From contig CANFQR010000139.1 of assembly GCA_947449125.1 (NCBI GenBank), forward strand, positions 1 to 5,159: 5,159 nt of DNA, given 5' to 3'. Position 1 is the stretch's first letter; every line of letters begins with the position of its first letter. The notes below the pieces were generated by a model, which did not search any database, was not told where the DNA came from, and saw nothing but the letters and a program-made list of their open reading frames with translations. Made by a program: the position numbers and the translations under genes. This document shows, one piece after another, positions 1 to 5,159 of this stretch. This stretch comes from Bacteroidota bacterium. GTDB taxonomy: Bacteria; Bacteroidota; Bacteroidia; B-17B0; Aurantibacillaceae.

Positions 1-1
1 C

Positions 2-418
2 TCAATTTATGAAAGCGAACAATCGGGTAGACCTCTTAACTATGTAATGCAAATGGATGAATTTTCCAGCCATGCACCTAAAATATTTAAAGAGGATTGT
101 AAAATTAATTGGTCAAAATCTGTTTTAGAAATAAACAATTTAATTAGGGGACTATCACCTTATCCCGCTGCCTTTACCGAAATCAAAAATGATGATAATT
201 CTATTCAAACAATAAAAATTTTTAAATCTAAAGTTGAGTTCGTAAGTACTGAAGACGCTAGCGGCTCGCTAATAACCGATAATAAAACTTTTTTGAAGGT
301 TTGTTGTATGGATGGGTTAATTAATGTTTTTGAAATTCAGTTACAGGGAAAAAAAAGAATGACAATACAAGAATTTTTACGTGGTTTTAAAATAAATGAA
401 TCAACAAAATTTATTTGA
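2..418 (+). CDS. fmt: Methionyl-tRNA formyltransferase, C-terminal part (5' end outside window)
   Basis: This is the last 138 codons of a gene cut by the left edge; family members are usually about 310-320 residues. Fmt transfers a formyl group from 10-formyl-tetrahydrofolate to the amino group of Met-tRNA(fMet) in the cytoplasm, making the initiator tRNA. The frame is open from base 2. The ATG at 47 is an internal methionine, because recognisable Fmt sequence runs across it. Visible hallmarks are the HAPKIFKED segment (from base 71), which marks the join to the C-terminal tRNA-binding domain, then INWSKS, then IRGLSPYPAA (from base 143), and near the end GKKRM and EFLRGF, all typical of Bacteroidota Fmt. 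The catalytic N-terminal formyltransferase domain lies mostly outside the window. The reading frame ends in a normal TGA with no sign of decay. The next gene, HU, has its own promoter, so co-transcription is not needed. Confidence 0.93.
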   Translation, partial: SIYESEQSGRPLNYVMQMDEFSSHAPKIFKEDCKINWSKSVLEINNLIRGLSPYPAAFTEIKNDDNSIQTIKIFKSKVEFVSTEDASGSLITDNKTFLKVCCMDGLINVFEIQLQGKKRMTIQEFLRGFKINESTKFI

Positions 419-515
419 TGTAATGCTTGTAAATGCTAGTAAATATATTATTGATTTCTTTTAGCGCCCGTAAAACAAGAAAAATTTATTTTTTTTTTCA
501 AAAAGCTCAATAACT

Positions 516-579
516 AAGGCTGTTTCAGGCTGTATTTATTAACAAAACCCTAATTTATCAACAAAACAGCCTTTTTTTA
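516..579 (+). terminator. Probable rho-independent terminator after fmt, with two possible left arms
   Basis: The arm AAGGCTGTTT (516-525) is perfectly complementary to AAACAGCCTT (564-573), and the right arm runs into a T-rich tail (572-578). The loop is long, about 38 nt, which weakens the call. A second copy of AGGCTGT at 527-533 can pair with the same right arm (566-572), so two mutually exclusive stems are possible. The tail direction fits transcription from fmt. The minus strand has no comparable T tract. Confidence 0.55.
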
Positions 580-590
580 TTTCAAAACAC

Positions 591-620
591 TTGACAAATA
601 AGCTTTAGAGCATAAATTTG
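591..620 (+). promoter_or_regulatory. Bacteroidota-type promoter for the HU gene
   Basis: TTG at 591-593 (within TTGACA) is followed after 19 nt by TAAATTTG at 613-620. This matches the -33 TTG and -7 TAnnTTTG pattern known for the primary sigma factor of Bacteroidota, with spacing inside the usual range. Transcription would begin a few bases after 620 and leave an A-rich leader of roughly 30 nt before the HU start codon. The site and spacing are read directly; promoter activity is inferred. Confidence 0.75.
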
Positions 621-659
621 TATCATTAATAATTGTTTAACCCTTAAAAAACAAAAAAA

Positions 660-941
660 ATGAACAAAGCAGAATTAATTGATGCTATCGCAGCAGGTTC
701 TAAATTAACAAAAGCAGACGCTGGTCGTGCTTTAGATTCAACAATCGAAGCTATTCACAAAGCTTTAAAAAAAGGTGATCGTATTGGTTTAGTAGGTTTT
801 GGTTCTTTTTCAGTAGCTAAGCGCGCTGCTCGTACAGGACGTAATCCTCAAACTGGAAAAGAGATTAAAATTGCTGCTAAAAAAGTAGTAAAGTTTAAAG
901 CTGGTTCTGATTTAGCTGGATCAGTTAATAAAGGAAAATAA
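660..941 (+). CDS. HU family DNA-binding protein
   Basis: This is a complete 93-residue protein, the normal size for HU. HU is a small basic dimer that binds and bends DNA with little sequence preference and helps compact the nucleoid. The start gives the canonical MNKAELI opening. Helices 1 and 2 cover about residues 2-38, followed by GFGSF (46-50) and the beta-arm signature with RNPQTG (61-66). P63 is the proline that inserts into the minor groove. The protein closes with the VKFKAGSDL stretch of the C-terminal helix. It is rich in Lys and Arg. No Shine-Dalgarno is visible; an A-rich stretch directly precedes the ATG, as is common in this phylum. The gene is flanked by its own promoter (591-620) and a strong terminator (962-992), so it appears monocistronic. 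Sequence alone does not say which HU paralogue of the genome this is, so no symbol is given. Confidence 0.97.
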   Translation: MNKAELIDAIAAGSKLTKADAGRALDSTIEAIHKALKKGDRIGLVGFGSFSVAKRAARTGRNPQTGKEIKIAAKKVVKFKAGSDLAGSVNKGK

Positions 942-961
942 TTTAAAAAAATTATTTAGAG

Positions 962-992
962 AAGCTGCTAATTATTCTTAGCAGCTTTTTTT
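962..992 (+). terminator. Rho-independent terminator of the HU gene
   Basis: There is a perfect 10-bp stem, AAGCTGCTAA (962-971) with TTAGCAGCTT (978-987), and a 6-nt loop. A run of seven Ts (986-992) starts within the stem base. It lies 20 nt after the HU stop codon and is a textbook intrinsic terminator. Confidence 0.92.
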
Positions 993-1037
993 ATGTCTGC
1001 CCAATAGGACGAGAGATGTTTTTTATTTTATGGGAAG

Positions 1038-1045
1038 TAAATTTG
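1038..1045 (+). promoter_or_regulatory. Candidate -7 promoter element for the first secreted-protein gene
   Basis: TAAATTTG at 1038-1045 is an exact match to the TAnnTTTG -7 element and is the same 8-mer as in the HU promoter. No convincing TTG sits 17-23 nt upstream, where there is only a T-rich stretch (about 1019-1030), so the call is weaker. The start codon lies 60 nt further on, which would give a leader of about 50 nt. The rest of the 942-1105 spacer holds the HU terminator and a slightly GC-richer patch (about 996-1016) of no recognised identity. Confidence 0.45.
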
Positions 1046-1105
1046 CTATTAACTAATCACTTTGCTATTTTAGACATTGAAAAATAATTAACTAAAACAT
1101 ACAAC

Positions 1106-3244
1106 ATGAAAAAACAATTACTACTTGGTTCGGCTTTATTAGCAGTAATAAGTGCCTTTCCTCAATCAAATCGTACAACAAAGCCAGCAGGCATAGTTGA
1201 TATGACTAAAATAGTTGCAGCCAAATTTGCTGTAGAGCCTGAGGGTTCTGTTAGTCCAAAACTAAAACCTGTAATTGGGCCAGAAGAAAATGCAGGTAAT
1301 TCAACTGAGATGTCAGTTTCAATGCCGCCATCAACTATTAATTGGAAATTAGTTACCGGATCTATGAATATTTACGGTATGTTAGTTTCTCAGTCAAGAC
1401 CTTTACAATACAATGATAATGTCAACGCTGTTTCATTTATTCATCGTAAAAGTCAATCTTATGTAGCAAGTCCTTCTTCAGGAAGTAATTCAGGGACTAT
1501 TGTAGCTGAAATCAGTTCAAATTGGGGTTCAACATGGGATAGTACCTGTATTTGGGCAGATGCTACAAACGCAGGTAGATACCCTCAAGGCGCAATATAT
1601 AGTGCCCCGGGAAACACAAATATTGCTAATGCATATGTTGTTGGTTCAGGACCAACTGTTGCAGGCTCTGCTTTTTCAGGAGATTTTTATGCAAGTAAAA
1701 AATTAAACGCTTTTGATAATGTTGCCAGTGCTGCACCTAATGCTCAACAGTTTTTTGATTTTACTTCAACGGCATCTGTTGCTGCTCATGGATGGTCTCG
1801 TTATGGATTTAATTCCACAGACGATGGAATTGTGCGCTCATTAGCCTTAATACAAAATGACAATACTGGATTAGGAACAGGTAGAGGCGTGGCTGTTGTA
1901 AAAGGTACATTTAATGCAGGTGCATTTAATTGGTCAACAGATTCTATAATTCCTAATACCATTATAAAAACAGATGGGTCTAAAGTTATGGGATACGCCC
2001 CTCAAATGGCTTGGAACGAGTCAGGAACAGTGGGATATGTTTTAATCTTGGGGGCTGCAGCCAACTCAACCAACAGTACAAAGGGATATCAACCAATCGT
2101 ATACAAAACTACAAATAGCGGTGCAAGCTGGGCAATGGTGCCTGGTATTGATTTTAATAATGTTGCGTTTCAACCTGTATTATCTCGTTTAGACGGATTA
2201 GCATCTAATTCAAATATTGCAGTGCCTTATTTTAATGATTATAATATGATTGTTGATGCCAATAATAAATTGCATATTGCCGCTACCTTAAATGGCACAT
2301 CAAGAGATCACCAAGATTCTTTAGGGTATATCAATAGTTATTCAATGTCAATTGACCAATCAGGTTATTTATGGCCTCATGTACCAGGCTTCCGTCCATT
2401 TTTATATGACTTTATAGGTGATGGAACATCTGCTTGGACTTATAAATTAATTGATTCTGTTTCATCAGAAGCTGCTGGAGCATCTACAGGAAGTGATGGA
2501 TTTAATGATAATCCATGGGATCCAACAGGTACTAATGGTTCAAAAACAGACAATGTAGATACACGTATTCAGGTGGGTCGCACTCCTGATGGACAATATA
2601 TTACTTTTGCTTGGTCTGAGTCTGATACCAACCAAACTGTTGGCGGAAGAAAATACAATAGCTTACCTAATATTAAAACGCGTTGTATGGCTATAGGTTC
2701 GGGTACAAATATGTATGTTGTTTCTCCAACAGAAATTAACGTATCAAAAGTTGCTCCGGGAACAGGTACAACAAATCCTAATGTTCAAAACAAAGCTACT
2801 ATGCATTATATGTCACCAACTACAGGTGCAGCAGCTGTTACAGGAAATACTGTAGACATTAACACACCTATCAGTGTAACAAACAGTAATCCATTTTCTC
2901 AGTTAACAAATAATACAACTTGGATCCAGGCCGGAAAGTTATCTTATTCCTTTTCTAGTTTAAACACTGGAATTAAAGATAATGTGCAAAATAGTCTTAA
3001 CTATGAAATTTTCCCTAATCCTGCTTCAAACAATGCTGTATTATCTATTGATTTAAAAGATAATAACAATGTTGAGGTTTCAGTATTAAATGCAATTGGA
3101 CAATTAGTTAAAACAACTAAAGCACAAGGCTTGGTTGGTCAAAACAATATTAATATTGATTTAACAGGATTATCTACCGGTGTTTACATGGTAAATGTAA
3201 AGGTGGGTAGCGCTAGCCATACTAAAAAATTAATAGTACAATAA
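1106..3244 (+). CDS. Secreted protein of unknown function with Asp-box motifs and T9SS type A sorting domain (copy 1)
   Basis: This is a complete 712-residue protein. Residues 1-17 form a Sec signal peptide: KK, a hydrophobic core LLLGSALLAV, and likely cleavage after ISA (15-17). The mature part has no obvious enzyme signature. Two Asp-box-like motifs of the form S/T-x-N-x-G-x-S/T-W are visible, SSNWGSTW (137-144) and TTNSGASW (335-342). In known families such motifs sit in beta-propeller blades of sialidase-like folds, so a propeller-like exported domain is a reasonable guess, but no catalytic set was recognised. Residues 632-712 are a T9SS type A C-terminal domain, with YEIFPNPA at its start, a middle LNAIGQLV, then the LSTGVYMV segment and the terminal KKLIVQ. 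This domain directs export across the outer membrane and is normally removed, often with attachment to the surface. The start is chosen because the signal peptide begins there and the paralogue downstream starts identically. The leader has no Shine-Dalgarno. The ligand or substrate is unknown. Confidence 0.9.
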   Translation: MKKQLLLGSALLAVISAFPQSNRTTKPAGIVDMTKIVAAKFAVEPEGSVSPKLKPVIGPEENAGNSTEMSVSMPPSTINWKLVTGSMNIYGMLVSQSRPLQYNDNVNAVSFIHRKSQSYVASPSSGSNSGTIVAEISSNWGSTWDSTCIWADATNAGRYPQGAIYSAPGNTNIANAYVVGSGPTVAGSAFSGDFYASKKLNAFDNVASAAPNAQQFFDFTSTASVAAHGWSRYGFNSTDDGIVRSLALIQNDNTGLGTGRGVAVVKGTFNAGAFNWSTDSIIPNTIIKTDGSKVMGYAPQMAWNESGTVGYVLILGAAANSTNSTKGYQPIVYKTTNSGASWAMVPGIDFNNVAFQPVLSRLDGLASNSNIAVPYFNDYNMIVDANNKLHIAATLNGTSRDHQDSLGYINSYSMSIDQSGYLWPHVPGFRPFLYDFIGDGTSAWTYKLIDSVSSEAAGASTGSDGFNDNPWDPTGTNGSKTDNVDTRIQVGRTPDGQYITFAWSESDTNQTVGGRKYNSLPNIKTRCMAIGSGTNMYVVSPTEINVSKVAPGTGTTNPNVQNKATMHYMSPTTGAAAVTGNTVDINTPISVTNSNPFSQLTNNTTWIQAGKLSYSFSSLNTGIKDNVQNSLNYEIFPNPASNNAVLSIDLKDNNNVEVSVLNAIGQLVKTTKAQGLVGQNNINIDLTGLSTGVYMVNVKVGSASHTKKLIVQ

Positions 3245-3268
3245 TTAATTTTTCAAATTTAAAACCTA

Positions 3269-3298
3269 AAAAAGCCGCTTTATATAAAGCGGCTTTTT
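3269..3298 (+). terminator. Palindromic terminator between the two paralogues
   Basis: The 30 nt are a perfect palindrome (15 + 15) with a GCCGC/GCGGC core. It can form a stem of about 13 bp with a 4-nt loop, ending in five Ts (3294-3298). It starts 24 nt after the copy 1 stop. A matching A run on the left side would let it work in both directions, although there is no gene coming from the right on the minus strand. It implies that copy 2 is not simply read through from copy 1. Confidence 0.92.
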
Positions 3299-3369
3299 AT
3301 TTAACAGGATGTCAATTAATCTTAATATATTTTTACTAAATTGCGTAAATATTAATTAATAAAGAAAGT

Positions 3370-5159
3370 ATGAAAAAACAATTACTACTTGGTTCGGCTT
3401 TATTAGCAGTAATAAGTGCCTTTCCACAATCAAGTCGTACAACAAAGCCAGCAGGCATAGTTGATATGACCAAAATAGTTGCAGGAAAATTTGCTTTAGA
3501 ACCTGAGGGTTCTGTTAGTCCAAAACTAAAACCTGTAATTGGGCCAGAAGAAAATGCAGGTGATCCAACTGAGATGTCGGTTTCAATGCCGCCATCAACT
3601 ATTAATTGGAAATTGGTTACCGGATCTATGAATATTTACGGTATGTTAGTTTCTCAGTCAAGACCTTTACAATACAATGATAATGTGAATGCTATTTCAT
3701 TTATTCATCGTAAAAGTGCCAGCTATAGCGCATCTCCGGTAAGCAACTCAGGAGCAATAGCTGCTGAAATTAGTTCAAATTGGGGTTCAACATGGGATAG
3801 TACCTGTATTTGGTCGGATGGAACAAATTTGGGTAGATATCCTCAAGGCGCAATTTATAACCCTCCAGGAAATTCAAATATTGGTAACGCTTACGTAGTT
3901 GGGGCTGGTCCTTGTACAGGCGGAAGCGGATGGTTAGGAAATTTTTATGCCAGCAAGCAATTAAATAGTTTTAATACAACGGCGAGTGCTTCACCAAATG
4001 CTCAGCAATTTTTATCAACAAGTTTGAGTTCTTATCCTGCAAATCAAGGTCCACATGCCTTTTCGCGTTATGGATTTAGTTCCACAGATGATGGAGTAGT
4101 TAGGTCCTTAGCTTTGATAGTTGATGATCCTGCCAATATTGATGGTATGAGAGGTGTTTCGGTTGTAAAAGGTTCATTTAACGCAGGAGCGTTTACTTGG
4201 ACTACTGATTCAATAATTCCAAATTCTGTGGTAAAAACTGATGGTTCAAAAGTTATTAGTTCCGCCCCTCAAATGGCTTGGAATGAGTCAGGAACAGTGG
4301 GATATGTTTTAATTATGGGAGCAGCTGCAAACGCAACCAATAGTACAAAAGGTTACCAGCCAATAGTTTATAAAACTACAAATAGTGGTGCAAGCTGGGC
4401 AATGGTTCCTGGTATAGATTTTAATAACGCTGCTTTTCAACCTGTATTATCTCGTTTAGATGGGTTAGCATCTAATTCAAATATTGCAGTGCCTTATTTT
4501 AATGATTATAACATGATTGTTGACGCAAATAACAAATTACATATTGCTGCTACATTAAATGGTACATCAAGAGATCATCAAGATTCTTTAGGTTATATCA
4601 ATACATATTCATTATCTATCGACCAATCAAGTTATTTATGGCCTCATGTACCAGGTTACCGCCCGTTTTTATATGACTTTATAGGTGACGGAACATCAGC
4701 TTGGACTTATAAATTAATTGATTCTGTTTCATCAGAAGCTGCTGGAGCATCTACAGGAAGTGATGGATTTAATGATAATCCATGGGACCCAACAGGTACT
4801 AATGGTTCAAAAACAGATAATGTGGATACGCGTATTCAGTTGGCTCGTACGCCTAATGGACAATACATTACATTTGCTTGGTCTGAGTCTGATACTAATC
4901 AAACAGTTGGTGGAAGAAAATACAATAGTTTACCAAACATTAAAGCGCGTTGTATGGCAATAGGATCTGGTACAAATATGTATGTTGTTTCTCCAACAGA
5001 AATTAATGTGTCAAAAGTTGCTCCGGGCACTGGTACAACAAATCCTAATGTTCAAAACAAAGCTACTTTGCATTACATGTCTCCAACTACCGGAACGGCT
5101 GCTATTACAGGAAATACTGTAGACATTAACACACCTATTAGTGTAACAAACAGTAATCC
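3370..5159 (+). CDS. Secreted Asp-box protein, paralogue of the upstream gene (copy 2; 3' end outside window)
   Basis: I read all 596 complete codons from the ATG at 3370 to the right edge and found no stop, so this is an intact gene cut by the window, not a pseudogene. The signal peptide is identical to copy 1 for the first 21 residues. The two Asp-box-like motifs are present at 135-142 and 336-343. Residues 117-298 differ most from copy 1, with a two-residue deletion near residue 122 and a net three-residue insertion near 220, plus many substitutions (for example GPCTGGSGWLG in place of GPTVAGSAFSG). From residue 299 onward the proteins are nearly the same. The T9SS sorting domain expected at the C-terminus would lie beyond the window, so its presence is inferred only. 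The leader (3299-3369) is unrelated to that of copy 1 and has an AAAGAAAG stretch just before the ATG. No good promoter was found there. The function is unknown. Confidence 0.92.
   Translation, partial: MKKQLLLGSALLAVISAFPQSSRTTKPAGIVDMTKIVAGKFALEPEGSVSPKLKPVIGPEENAGDPTEMSVSMPPSTINWKLVTGSMNIYGMLVSQSRPLQYNDNVNAISFIHRKSASYSASPVSNSGAIAAEISSNWGSTWDSTCIWSDGTNLGRYPQGAIYNPPGNSNIGNAYVVGAGPCTGGSGWLGNFYASKQLNSFNTTASASPNAQQFLSTSLSSYPANQGPHAFSRYGFSSTDDGVVRSLALIVDDPANIDGMRGVSVVKGSFNAGAFTWTTDSIIPNSVVKTDGSKVISSAPQMAWNESGTVGYVLIMGAAANATNSTKGYQPIVYKTTNSGASWAMVPGIDFNNAAFQPVLSRLDGLASNSNIAVPYFNDYNMIVDANNKLHIAATLNGTSRDHQDSLGYINTYSLSIDQSSYLWPHVPGYRPFLYDFIGDGTSAWTYKLIDSVSSEAAGASTGSDGFNDNPWDPTGTNGSKTDNVDTRIQLARTPNGQYITFAWSESDTNQTVGGRKYNSLPNIKARCMAIGSGTNMYVVSPTEINVSKVAPGTGTTNPNVQNKATLHYMSPTTGTAAITGNTVDINTPISVTNSN

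Larger units (their letters stand above)
1106..5159 (+). repeat. Head-to-tail tandem gene duplication, unit 2264 bp
   Basis: The coding sequence at 1106-2892 is repeated at 3370-5159, where the window ends inside the second copy. The starts are 2264 bp apart. Similarity begins at the ATG and is absent from the leaders. The first 56 nt of both copies are identical. Over the first 348 nt I count 14 differences by eye. The middle (1454-1996 against 3718-4263) is much more divergent and contains indels, which sum to one extra codon in copy 2. Similarity then rises again, with an 89-nt perfect match at 2432-2520 and 4699-4787. No inverted repeats, transposase or target duplications were seen at the edges. 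Confidence 0.95.

Noticed and set aside
47..418. A separate 123-residue gene starting at the ATG at 47
   Set aside because: The same frame is open to the left edge, and Fmt-like sequence crosses the ATG, so this is the tail of fmt and not a small gene of its own.
480..498. The run of ten Ts at 489-498 as a terminator for fmt
   Set aside because: No GC-containing stem precedes it; only a weak A/T pairing is possible. The hairpin at 516-579 is the better candidate.
996..1016. GC-richer patch in the spacer after the HU terminator as an attachment site or repeat remnant
   Set aside because: It has no second copy in the window, no good inverted repeat, and no integrase or transposase nearby.
3326..3343. 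Promoter for copy 2 from TATTTTTA or TAAATTG
   Set aside because: Each misses the TAnnTTTG element by at least one key base, and no TTG lies at the right distance upstream, so it was not listed as a feature.
4718..4963. An 81-codon open frame starting with ATT-to-ATG context inside copy 2
   Set aside because: It lies in another frame of the long intact reading frame 3370-5159, which matches copy 1 throughout. Its translation looks like no known protein, so it is a shadow.
3370..5159. Copy 2 as a broken or pseudogene copy
   Set aside because: All 596 codons were read without a stop or frameshift. The indels relative to copy 1 are whole codons. It lacks a stop only because the window ends.
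1..5159. tRNA, rRNA, CRISPR, insertion sequence, toxin-antitoxin or defence genes
   Set aside because: Nothing in either strand showed cloverleaf elements, regular spaced repeats, transposase motifs or such gene pairs. The only large repeat is the paralogous gene pair.

Overview
The window looks like chromosomal DNA from a member of the Bacteroidota, probably flavobacterial-like. It is AT-rich. Its genes have A-rich leaders rather than clear Shine-Dalgarno sites, two spacers carry the TAnnTTTG promoter element typical of this phylum, and one complete secreted protein ends in a type IX secretion (T9SS) type A sorting domain. The genus cannot be told from the sequence.

Layout, all on the plus strand: (1) the C-terminal part of methionyl-tRNA formyltransferase (fmt) enters from the left edge and stops at 418. 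(2) A 241-bp spacer holds a probable terminator and a well-formed promoter. (3) A complete HU-family DNA-binding protein gene (660-941) follows, closed by a strong hairpin terminator. (4) A 164-bp spacer carries a candidate promoter. (5) A 712-residue secreted protein of unknown function (1106-3244) has a signal peptide, two Asp-box-like motifs and a T9SS C-terminal domain; a perfect palindromic terminator lies behind it. (6) A second, closely related paralogue starts at 3370 and runs off the right edge after 596 codons with no stop.

The left part is housekeeping: translation initiation and nucleoid structure. The right part is a head-to-tail tandem pair of cell-surface or secreted proteins with a start-to-start distance of 2264 bp. 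Each copy has its own leader, and a terminator separates them, so they look like independent transcription units rather than an operon.

The most interesting signal is how the two paralogues differ. Their first 348 nt are nearly identical even at synonymous sites. A middle segment of about 180 codons differs in amino acids and carries indels. The next 126 codons are conserved in protein but carry many silent changes, and an 89-nt perfectly identical tract follows. This mosaic suggests gene conversion between the copies around a variable segment. Nothing here amounts to a recognisable defence system, mobile element, CRISPR array or RNA gene.
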